Positions 6,264 to 12,427 of a stretch of DNA of 12,427 bases are shown piece after piece. Origin of the DNA: Promethearchaeota archaeon. GTDB taxonomy: Archaea > Asgardarchaeota > Lokiarchaeia > Sigynarchaeales > SOKP01. The first letter of the stretch is position 1, and each line of letters opens with the position of its first letter. The stretch lies in the NCBI GenBank assembly GCA_016839635.1, contig JAEOTV010000041.1, positions 1 through 12,427 on the forward strand, given 5' to 3'. The notes beneath the pieces are model-generated. The model had not been told where the DNA came from. It ran no database searches and was given only the letters and a program-made list of their open reading frames with translations. Both the position numbers and the translations under genes were made by a program.

Positions 6264-8156
6264 TTATAATAAATAACTTCTTAATTGCTGAATTAATTTA
6301 TCAATCGTGCGGTCAATTTTTCTTCTTCTTTTTTTGAAATTATCTGATAATTTAAGATATGCTGCTCTCGATGGTAATCTTCCTCTCTTATATCTAGATT
6401 CCAATAGTGCAAGACTATCTTTAACACTTATTCTCTCAGCTTCTAAAATGTCTAGTCTTTTTACAATATTTTCAAATACTTCACCTGATTCTATCAATGA
6501 TTTTTTAAAAGGATTAATTTCTTTCTGAATTTCATCGATTTTAGCATTATTTTTATTTAAAATATTTTTATACTTCTTTTTCGCCATTTTTTTCCTTTTA
6601 GCAGCATCTTCTGCTTGTCTAATTTCTAAAATTAGTGCATTTTTTTCCTCATTTAATGAACAATATTCTCTAATTTCATTAACAGGGATATACTGTACTT
6701 TAATAGCAGCGATATCTTTATCTATTTTTCTTGTTTTTCCTACAATAACATATACTGAGGCTATTAATATAATTAAAATAATAATTATAAAAGGTCTTAA
6801 GAGTAAATTAAAAATATCAATAGTAAAAGTGAACTGTATTCTTTTATTTTCTCCCGGAGCGACATAATCTGAAAAAAACACCATTGTGATCATTCCTTGA
6901 GATTTTTTAACAGCGTCAGGAGGGTCGGTTATATCATCGATTTTCAAACATCCATCAATAATTATGTTGATTGTTTGTTCTTTTCCCAAATAATCAAAGG
7001 TGGTTGTAAGTGCATTAATATTAATTGATTCTTGAAACCAATTATTTGAAGAGAAATTCTCAAAAGGTAAATAGTATTCAATATTAAATCTAAACGAAGA
7101 ATTGGGCAGCATTACCACTCGATTTGCTACTAATTCAATAGAAACTGTTTTAGAACTTGTTCCAGGAGTGTTTTCTACATTTACACCTAAAATTTCTCCA
7201 AGATCATCTGAAATATATAATCCATTTGCTGAACCTGGAATGTTAATTAAAATAATTCTTGAAGCTTTAATGCCTAAATTTCTCAATAATATATTCTCTC
7301 GAACTCTGATTATCCCCCAGGGGGAAATAAATATTTCACGAGTAATTTCTTCGATCTCTAATTTATTACTTTCTTGATGTTTAACCCAAATCTGTACTTT
7401 CTTATAATTATCCAAGTTTGTTAAAAAAGGTTCTATAAAATCATCACCAATATCACTACTAATAGTTTCAAAATCATATGTTCTAGCATTGAGACCTGGA
7501 TTATAAAGACCCCAATCATCGGAAATATCCTCATCTTCACCACTAAATACGGGGAAAAAGTAGTAAGCTACTATTTGCCCTTCTGCTTTATATGGTAATA
7601 TTGGAAACGTGAGACCTTTATAGTTAATATAGTGTTCTGGTTCTCCAGTTTCATCAGTTATATAATAAGCTTTAGTTAGATCTCTTAAAACCTGTCTAAA
7701 GATAATAGTTTTCGATTGATATGGTAATAATGGAGAATCAAAGTAAATAGCAAACATTTCGAATTCATTCATTACCATATTTAAACGGTCTGTTAATAAT
7801 GTACTTTCACCTACTAATCTTTCTTCAGAAACACTCGTAGATTCAAAATATATTAGGTTATTTGAATGGTTTAGTGGAATTCCAACTAAAATTGAACTTA
7901 TTGGGTTGTTATTACGATTCTCTATTGTTAAAATATCACGGATTTTTATCAAGCCATACTGACCTAAATCCACCCGTCTATTAATATAAGTTAAAATTAT
8001 ATTTTCTGCTCCTTCTTGACTAATAGCAGGTTTTGGATCAGTTTTCTCATCTCGATTTGAATAATTAAACTCAGAAATTGTCGGAATAAATAAAATATTC
8101 ATAAAAAATACAAAAAATAGTATAAAGATAATTAAAGATCTTGTTCTTTTTGACAT
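6264..8156 (-). CDS. rpn1: Ribophorin I (OST subunit)-like membrane protein
   Basis: 630 residues, close to eukaryotic ribophorin I (about 600). The topology is the same: an N-terminal signal or anchor at 8-27, a large external beta-rich domain to about 450, one membrane helix at about 453-473, and a basic cytosolic coiled-coil tail to 630. Collinear resemblances to human ribophorin I, recalled from memory, include EIFISPWGIIRVREN (274-288) versus VIEVSHWGNIAVEEN; YISDDLGEI versus YYRDEIGNV; the EYYLPFENF segment near 360 versus GYNLPSYEY; the post-membrane KIDKDIAA (477-484) versus SITKDPAA; and the end, KIDRTIDKLIQQL versus KIDHILDAL. In eukaryotes this subunit binds substrates and the ribosome near the translocon within the oligosaccharyltransferase. 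Four N-glycosylation sequons lie in the external part (N31, N97, N352, N367). The gene is divergent from Sec61beta and heads the Trm112-like gene. Homology is inferred by eye, but it covers the whole length. Confidence 0.82.
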   Translation of the reverse strand: MSKRTRSLIIFILFFVFFMNILFIPTISEFNYSNRDEKTDPKPAISQEGAENIILTYINRRVDLGQYGLIKIRDILTIENRNNNPISSILVGIPLNHSNNLIYFESTSVSEERLVGESTLLTDRLNMVMNEFEMFAIYFDSPLLPYQSKTIIFRQVLRDLTKAYYITDETGEPEHYINYKGLTFPILPYKAEGQIVAYYFFPVFSGEDEDISDDWGLYNPGLNARTYDFETISSDIGDDFIEPFLTNLDNYKKVQIWVKHQESNKLEIEEITREIFISPWGIIRVRENILLRNLGIKASRIILINIPGSANGLYISDDLGEILGVNVENTPGTSSKTVSIELVANRVVMLPNSSFRFNIEYYLPFENFSSNNWFQESININALTTTFDYLGKEQTINIIIDGCLKIDDITDPPDAVKKSQGMITMVFFSDYVAPGENKRIQFTFTIDIFNLLLRPFIIIILIILIASVYVIVGKTRKIDKDIAAIKVQYIPVNEIREYCSLNEEKNALILEIRQAEDAAKRKKMAKKKYKNILNKNNAKIDEIQKEINPFKKSLIESGEVFENIVKRLDILEAERISVKDSLALLESRYKRGRLPSRAAYLKLSDNFKKRRRKIDRTIDKLIQQLRSYLL

Positions 8157-8310
8157 AATTATTTAACTTTCCTATGAAATTATCTAAGAGTAATGAAAAT
8201 TATTAATAAAAATTTATCAAAAATATTATTACTTGTCAAAATAAAATTTTATATGCTTTTGCTTATTATTAAAATAAGATTATCTAAATATTCTTTATTT
8301 ATATTTAATT
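8157..8310. promoter_or_regulatory. Divergent promoter region between ribophorin-like and Sec61beta genes
   Basis: These 154 bp of very AT-rich DNA separate two genes transcribed outward, so they must contain both promoters. On the minus strand an AGGA lies about 15 nt before the ribophorin-like ATG, rather far for a ribosome binding site. On the plus strand a TATA-like element is present at 8247-8255. Shared control of the two genes is possible but nothing in the sequence proves it. Confidence 0.55.
8247..8255 (+). promoter_or_regulatory. Candidate TATA box of the Sec61beta gene
   Basis: TTTTATATG lies 56-64 nt upstream of the Sec61beta ATG. A start about 25 nt downstream would give a leader of roughly 30 nt. 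No clear Shine-Dalgarno motif precedes the ATG. The call is tentative because the whole region is AT-rich. Confidence 0.35.
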
Positions 8311-8532
8311 ATGTCATCTAGAAGAACTCAATCAAGACGTACTAAAAGGAGAAGTGGAACTGCCCCCATGCCAATGGGAGGAGCAGGATTAATGAGATTC
8401 TTTCAAGATAGCTCAGTAGGAATAAAAGTTGGCCCAATTAGTACAGTTATATTATCTATAGTTCTCATATTAATAGTAATACTTGCACATTTAGGTGTTT
8501 TTAACTGGTTATTCGCTCCTGGTGGGGGATAA
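8311..8532 (+). CDS. secG: Sec61beta (SecG-type) subunit of the protein translocon
   Basis: 73 residues: a basic, flexible N-terminus (residues 1-15, seven Arg and one Lys), a glycine-rich linker, the Sec61beta signature AGLMRFFQDSSVGIKVGP at 25-42, one tail-anchor helix at about 43-62, and a short GGG end. This is the standard archaeal/eukaryotic Sec61beta plan, in which the protein sits beside the SecY/Sec61 channel with its N-terminus in the cytosol. The signature resembles human GGMWRFYTEDSPGLKVGP (from memory) nearly position for position. The N-terminus (about 24 residues before the signature) is longer than in many compact archaeal versions. It is head-to-head with the ribophorin-like gene and followed 43 nt later by the MazG-like gene, possibly in one transcript. 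Confidence 0.95.
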   Translation: MSSRRTQSRRTKRRSGTAPMPMGGAGLMRFFQDSSVGIKVGPISTVILSIVLILIVILAHLGVFNWLFAPGGG

Positions 8533-8564
8533 TGTCTCTTTCTGTAAGAATATGATATTTGATT

Positions 8565-8570
8565 GGTGAT
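8565..8570 (+). promoter_or_regulatory. Shine-Dalgarno site that selects a TTG start
   Basis: GGTGAT, a classic archaeal anti-16S complement, ends 5 nt before the TTG at 8576. An ATG in the same frame at 8552 is closed by an in-frame TGA five codons later, so TTG is the only sensible start of the MazG-like gene. Confidence 0.7.
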
Positions 8571-8575
8571 TAAGG

Positions 8576-8869
8576 TTGAAAATTTCAGAATTTCAGAATT
8601 TGATTAAAGGTCTTTATTTTAATAAAGACCAAAGTAGAGGGATTAATATGACTTTTATTTGGTTAATTGAAGAAATTGGGGAATTTGCTCGTATACTAAG
8701 AAGTAAGGAAATTAGTATTGCTGATGCTTCAGAAGAATTATCAGATATTATTGCTTGGACAAGTTCTATAGCAAATTTACTAGGTATTGACCTTGAATCT
8801 GCTATTTCAAAAAAATATCCTGGAGTGTGTTTTAAGTGCAAATCAAATCCTTGTGTTTGTGGTAAGTAG
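8576..8869 (+). CDS. MazG-like nucleotide pyrophosphohydrolase, archaeal short form
   Basis: 97 residues forming one all-alpha MazG-type unit. Metal-binding acidic motifs are EExxE at 32-36 (E32, E33, E36) and EExxD at 53-57 (E53, E54, D57), which hold the Mg ions used to split NTPs or dNTPs into NMP and pyrophosphate. The family acts as a house-cleaning enzyme on non-canonical nucleotides. The C-terminus carries CxxC-(4)-CxC (C85, C88, C93, C95), a probable zinc site typical of the archaeal short MazG-like group. The length is normal. Translation starts at TTG, supported by the GGTGAT site just upstream. It lies 43 nt after Sec61beta on the same strand; no functional link between the two is evident. 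Confidence 0.88.
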   Translation: MKISEFQNLIKGLYFNKDQSRGINMTFIWLIEEIGEFARILRSKEISIADASEELSDIIAWTSSIANLLGIDLESAISKKYPGVCFKCKSNPCVCGK

Positions 8870-8985
8870 TTATTTTCTTCATCAATTATTTATGATTAAT
8901 AATTACATTAGATCTCTTGACATATTAAATTTTTAAATAATAATAAAATCATTTCAAAAAAAAATAAAACTTTGTCATCATTTTT

Positions 8986-10104
8986 GTGTTTACAATGAGT
9001 CTTTCAGGTAAGAGAATTTGGATTGATATTGAACAGCCCAAAACTGCAATAATGTTTAAATCTCTCTTAAATATGTTTGAAAATGAAGGTGCAAAGATAT
9101 TAACTACTGCTCGAAATTATGATTCCACATATCAAATTTTAGATGATTCTGACATAAGGTATAAAAAAATTGGAATGCATGGTGGTGAAAAATTAGAAAA
9201 TAAGTTAGGAACGTATATAGATCGCTTGAAATCTCTTTTTCCGATAATAAAAAGATTTTCGCCAGATTATTTTGTGACTTTTCTATCCGTGGAAGGAACA
9301 AGAATAGCTTATGGTTTAAAAATTCCCTCCATCGCGATGAATGACGAGCCACGAAATGAACCGGTATGCAAGTTAATCCATCCATTTATAGGTAATATAA
9401 TCACTCCAGAATGTATACCACTAGAATTATATGTAAATCTTTATGCAGATCTCGAAAAAATTATCAGGTATAATGGACTTGATGAAATAGCATGGATTTC
9501 AGAATATACTCCAAATCCAGGCATTCTCGAAAGATTTGACCTAAAAAAAGGAGAATATGTGATAATAAGAACTGAACCTACCCATGCTTCATATCTAATT
9601 CATAAAACTAGACCTGAAGAAACTCAGATAAAAACATTTTTACCCCCAATTTTCAAGGAATTTCCAAATCATAAATTCTTCCTATTAGTTCGTTCAAAAC
9701 TACAAGAAAACTATCTCTCTAAAGGACTTAAAACTCTGAATAATGAAAACAATATTGTTATAACTCAATATCTACCAAATTTAGTGGATTTATGCTTCTA
9801 TGGAGCGTTAGTTATTAGTGGAGGTGGAACAATTGTGAGAGAATCAAGTTTACTAAATGTTCCAAGTATAGAATTTTTTCCAGGAGAATCTGCACCCCAA
9901 GATAAGTTTTTAATAACAAATGGATTTCCTTTGGAACACTTGCGAGATTCAAATCAAATAGTTAATAAAACTATCAGTATCCTTAATCAAGGTCCTACTC
10001 CTGACAGATATAAAACTTCTTCATTTAAAGAGAAAATTGATAAGTTTGACAATCCTAATGAAGTTTGCTTTAAACATGTAAAGAGGAATTTAATAGCAAA
10101 ATAA
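8986..10104 (+). CDS. DUF354-family protein with GT-B-like fold
   Basis: About 370 residues. It opens with KRIWIDIEQPKTAIMF at 9-24, followed by a Rossmann-like pattern (GAKILTTAR), matching the DUF354 N-terminus. In the second half ISGGGTIVRESSLLNVPSI at 277-295 is the conserved glycine-rich, Glu-containing loop that in GT-B enzymes and UDP-GlcNAc 2-epimerases contacts the nucleotide sugar. No signal peptide or membrane helix is seen, so it is probably cytosolic. The family's reaction is not established to my knowledge; nearby sugar enzymes suggest nucleotide-sugar or surface-glycan metabolism. The first in-frame start is GTG at 8986, but ATG at 8995 (residue 4) is a better fit and gives 369 residues. 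An A-rich TATA-like stretch at about 8959-8968 would imply an almost leaderless message from that ATG. The stop faces the GT4 gene stop across 17 bp. Confidence 0.8.
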   Translation: MFTMSLSGKRIWIDIEQPKTAIMFKSLLNMFENEGAKILTTARNYDSTYQILDDSDIRYKKIGMHGGEKLENKLGTYIDRLKSLFPIIKRFSPDYFVTFLSVEGTRIAYGLKIPSIAMNDEPRNEPVCKLIHPFIGNIITPECIPLELYVNLYADLEKIIRYNGLDEIAWISEYTPNPGILERFDLKKGEYVIIRTEPTHASYLIHKTRPEETQIKTFLPPIFKEFPNHKFFLLVRSKLQENYLSKGLKTLNNENNIVITQYLPNLVDLCFYGALVISGGGTIVRESSLLNVPSIEFFPGESAPQDKFLITNGFPLEHLRDSNQIVNKTISILNQGPTPDRYKTSSFKEKIDKFDNPNEVCFKHVKRNLIAK

Positions 10105-10121
10105 AAAGTAATTATTAGATC

Positions 10122-11234
10122 TTATTCATTTTGGATGAATTTCTGATATAGGTTTTCAAGTTTTTTCCCTACTTCCTCCCATGTATATCTCTTTATAAAT
10201 TTTTGAGCTTGCTCAATTAGAGTTTGTCTTTTAGAGTCATTACGCAACAAACTAACTATTTCTTTTGCTAATTTTCTTGGATGTCTAGGTGATACAAAGA
10301 TAGCGTGATCTTTTAAAACCTCTCTATAGGCAACCATTGATGAACAAATAACAGGAGTTCCACAAGCTATTGCTTCAATTGGAGTTAGACCAAAACCTTC
10401 AGAAGCATAAGAATAAGTCACGAAAATATCACCCATCGAGTAGAATGTAGGAATTTCTTTTTCAGACACAAATCCGATGAAGTGAATATCCTTATACTTA
10501 CGCTTCCATTCTTGGTAAGTTTTTTCCATATAAAAATCTGGTTTACCACCCATCACTAAATTAAGATCAGGGATCTCCTTTTTGGCTATCTGATAAGCTT
10601 CAATAATATCATCTACTCCTTTATATTTAGCTATGCGTCCAATATATAGAAGAATTGGACCTTTTATTTTTAATTCTTCTTTTAATTTTTGAGCTTCTTT
10701 AGGAAGGGGTTTATATTTATCTCCGATCGCAGAATAGAGATTGAATAAATTATTAATATCAATTTTAGGTATGTAATACTTGATCTCTCTTCTTATAAAT
10801 TCGGAACATGTTGTGACAAATGTAGATTTCTTAACGATATATTTAATCAGGAACTTTTCAATTGGAATTCTGGTAAACCTCGTCTCAAATGGTCCTAAAT
10901 CATGAATTGTTGAAATGAATCTTTTTTGATTGGCTAAGATTATTGGTAAAGCTCCTTTAGGGCTATTTCCGTGTATTATATCAAATTCATTCTTTTTTAG
11001 ATATTTTATAGTGTGTAAATTAAATTGCGGAAACCAGAAAAATCTCCTTCTAATTATGTTTGTTTGTATTATATTTGGATCAGTAAGTTCAATATTCCAT
11101 TTTCCTGTAATTACTTTGACATTATGACCTTGACTTTTCAAATAATTGTAAATCCCCGTAAAGAATTTAGCAGCTCCATCTTGGGTATCTGGAGCAAATG
11201 TTAAAGAAACGAAACAAATGTTTAATTTATCCAT
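10122..11234 (-). CDS. GT4-family glycosyltransferase
   Basis: 370 residues with the two-domain GT-B layout. The N-terminal acceptor domain begins NICFVSLTFAPDTQDGAAKF, the usual GT4 glycine-loop region. The C-terminal donor domain begins near 195 with LLYIGRIAKYKGVDDIIEA. The EX7E motif is present as E279 (SEGFG) and E287 (PIEAIACGTP), which bind the nucleotide-sugar donor and mark a retaining enzyme. No membrane helix is seen; GT4 enzymes of this kind act on the cytoplasmic face on lipid-linked or surface glycans. Donor and acceptor cannot be read from sequence. It starts with ATG 41 nt after the methionine aminopeptidase stop, on the same strand, so read-through is possible. The end converges closely with DUF354. 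Confidence 0.92.
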   Translation of the reverse strand: MDKLNICFVSLTFAPDTQDGAAKFFTGIYNYLKSQGHNVKVITGKWNIELTDPNIIQTNIIRRRFFWFPQFNLHTIKYLKKNEFDIIHGNSPKGALPIILANQKRFISTIHDLGPFETRFTRIPIEKFLIKYIVKKSTFVTTCSEFIRREIKYYIPKIDINNLFNLYSAIGDKYKPLPKEAQKLKEELKIKGPILLYIGRIAKYKGVDDIIEAYQIAKKEIPDLNLVMGGKPDFYMEKTYQEWKRKYKDIHFIGFVSEKEIPTFYSMGDIFVTYSYASEGFGLTPIEAIACGTPVICSSMVAYREVLKDHAIFVSPRHPRKLAKEIVSLLRNDSKRQTLIEQAQKFIKRYTWEEVGKKLENLYQKFIQNE

Positions 11235-11275
11235 TTTAACTTAGCAAGAAATATTGGGTATTGAGAATAATATTT

Positions 11276-12253
11276 TCAAGTTAGTTGTTCAAATCCATCT
11301 TCGGTTAAGAGGATGGTCTCCTCAATTTGTGCTACATATACCCCTTTTTTTTCGGCTAATACATAATGTACCTGTAATTTTCCTTGCTGAATTAACTCTT
11401 GAAGTCCAAATGCAATACCTAATCTAAATTCTTTTGCTAGCCATCTCTCTGCAAATGGTAGAGTTTTATAGTTTTTATTAATATAGCCAAGAAGTTGTTT
11501 TGAGGTTTTTCTACGTAAAGGGACTCTACCAGCATAAGGATTAAGTTCATAAATATATGAATATTGGGTGTTATGAATTGATCCTTCCCCAGTACTAGCG
11601 AATATCTCAATAGAAAAAACATCACCAGCATCCATTATATCACCCCCTTGAGATCCCAATTCAGGTAATTGTTTCTTACCATGAACCGTCCATCTTTCAA
11701 TTTGATGGCCACCAAGTTCTCTAATTGGATTATAGTTAAAACCTTTAACAATTTCCTCTATCTTTCTACCAATATCTCGAGTATTTGTTTTTGGTTTGAC
11801 CATCATTTTGGCTGCATCAAGAGCAACATCTGTTGCCTGTATAATATGTTCAAGTGATTCTTCTTCACTAAAGCTCATAGAGAATGCAGTGTCTACGATA
11901 TATCCATCAATATGAACACCCAAATCAATCTTGACTAAATCACCGTCGGTAATTTCTAAACCATCATCTTTTATGGGTGATGTGTAGTGTGCCGCAATAT
12001 TATTAATACATAAATTTACAGGGAAAGCACATAATCCTTCTAATTCCTCAATTTTCGCTTCTGTTTCAGATATTAAATCATAAGCTTTTGCTCCTACTTT
12101 AATTTTGGGTTTAATAAACTTCTTTACTTCTTGAGCAATTTTTCCAGCTTTTCGAAGAGATTCAATTTTAATTTTTTCCTCTTTTTCTTTATCCAACTCT
12201 TCTTTACTTTTTTCTTCTTGAGTTTCGCTTTTTAGATTTCCATTCTCAGTCAT
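11276..12253 (-). CDS. map: Type II methionine aminopeptidase with charged N-terminal extension
   Basis: 325 residues. It removes the initiator Met from new proteins in the cytosol. All expected active-site residues are present: substrate-binding H89 (AAHYTS), metal ligands D110 and D121 (KIDLGVHIDGYIVD), H183 (GGHQIE), E216 (SIEIFAS) and E311 (QIEET), with H191 (TVHG) as the second catalytic His. The type II insertion, about 60 residues of helical segment after 240, is present. Archaeal enzymes are usually about 295 residues; the extra part is a Lys/Glu-rich, probably disordered N-terminus at residues 1-32, recalling in miniature the charged extension of eukaryotic MetAP2. The ATG at 12253 is preceded by a TATA-like element at 12284-12293, which implies a short leader and supports this start. 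Confidence 0.95.
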   Translation of the reverse strand: MTENGNLKSETQEEKSKEELDKEKEEKIKIESLRKAGKIAQEVKKFIKPKIKVGAKAYDLISETEAKIEELEGLCAFPVNLCINNIAAHYTSPIKDDGLEITDGDLVKIDLGVHIDGYIVDTAFSMSFSEEESLEHIIQATDVALDAAKMMVKPKTNTRDIGRKIEEIVKGFNYNPIRELGGHQIERWTVHGKKQLPELGSQGGDIMDAGDVFSIEIFASTGEGSIHNTQYSYIYELNPYAGRVPLRRKTSKQLLGYINKNYKTLPFAERWLAKEFRLGIAFGLQELIQQGKLQVHYVLAEKKGVYVAQIEETILLTEDGFEQLT

Positions 12254-12283
12254 TATAATAACTAATGTGGGTTTTGATAAAAA

Positions 12284-12293
12284 TATTTTTTAA
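12284..12293 (-). promoter_or_regulatory. Candidate TATA box of the methionine aminopeptidase gene
   Basis: On the minus strand TTTAAAAATA lies about 31-40 nt upstream of the ATG. A start about 25 nt downstream would give a leader of roughly 10 nt. It is one of several AT-rich possibilities but the best placed. Confidence 0.35.
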
Positions 12294-12302
12294 ATAAGTA
12301 TT

Positions 12303-12320
12303 AACTTTATTAATAAAGTT
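12303..12320. repeat. Perfect 18-bp palindrome upstream of the methionine aminopeptidase promoter
   Basis: AACTTTATTAATAAAGTT is its own reverse complement. It lies about 10 bp upstream of the candidate TATA box, where an activator or repressor dimer could bind. The sequence is almost all A/T, so a chance origin is possible. Confidence 0.4.
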
Positions 12321-12427
12321 TATATTAAAATTAGATTAAAATTAAAAATAAAAATAATATTATTATATTATTATCTTATTAGATCAATAACCTACTATTT
12401 GTTCAAGTTGATAAATCTTTGAGCGAA

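Noticed and set aside
7102..7377. 91-codon open frame on the plus strand
   Set aside because: It is antisense to the conserved part of the ribophorin-like gene and is a by-product of its codon use.
9104..9385. 93-codon open frame on the minus strand
   Set aside because: It lies opposite the DUF354 gene, whose family motifs fix the coding strand.
11251..11275. AATATT...AATATT inverted repeat between the methionine aminopeptidase and GT4 genes
   Set aside because: A 6-bp all-A/T stem with a 13-nt loop is too weak to call a terminator or operator.
1..12427. CRISPR arrays, insertion sequences and phage genes
   Set aside because: No regularly spaced repeats, transposase or integrase motifs, or phage-type proteins were seen on either strand.

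Overview
The window is very AT-rich. It carries archaeal information-processing genes (type II methionine aminopeptidase, Sec61beta, Trm112-like protein, intron-bearing tRNA) together with a membrane protein that reads as a homologue of eukaryotic ribophorin I. That combination points to an Asgard archaeon, most likely of the Lokiarchaeia/Promethearchaeia type. This is inferred from gene content and composition, not from a database search.

Layout, left to right. Positions 1-86 hold the start of a minus-strand gene for a probable exported protein that runs off the left edge. Positions 87-413 are non-coding. From 5326 down to 414 there is a minus-strand run of three membrane-protein genes: an ALG7/DPAGT1/MraY-type sugar-phosphate transferase, a very large M48 metallopeptidase and a UbiA-family enzyme of the polyprenyl-phosphate phosphoribosyltransferase type. 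Upstream of it, also minus strand, lies a tRNA-Gln(UUG) (5437-5569) that makes sense only if two 30-nt non-canonical introns are removed. Next come a Trm112-like protein and the ribophorin-I-like protein (8156-6264), closely spaced and probably co-transcribed. A 154-bp divergent region separates them from plus-strand Sec61beta (8311-8532), followed by a MazG-like pyrophosphohydrolase and a DUF354 GT-B-fold protein. The right end holds a minus-strand GT4 glycosyltransferase and a type II methionine aminopeptidase with a charged N-terminal extension.

The genes have a common theme: making lipid-linked sugars (ALG7-like, UbiA-like, GT4, possibly DUF354), moving proteins across the membrane (Sec61beta), transferring glycans to them (ribophorin I belongs to the oligosaccharyltransferase in eukaryotes) and handling new chains (methionine aminopeptidase, membrane metallopeptidase). 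The most striking observations are the ribophorin I homologue head-to-head with Sec61beta, recalling the translocon-oligosaccharyltransferase partnership of the eukaryotic ER, and the doubly interrupted tRNA-Gln. No mobile element, CRISPR array or phage gene was seen.
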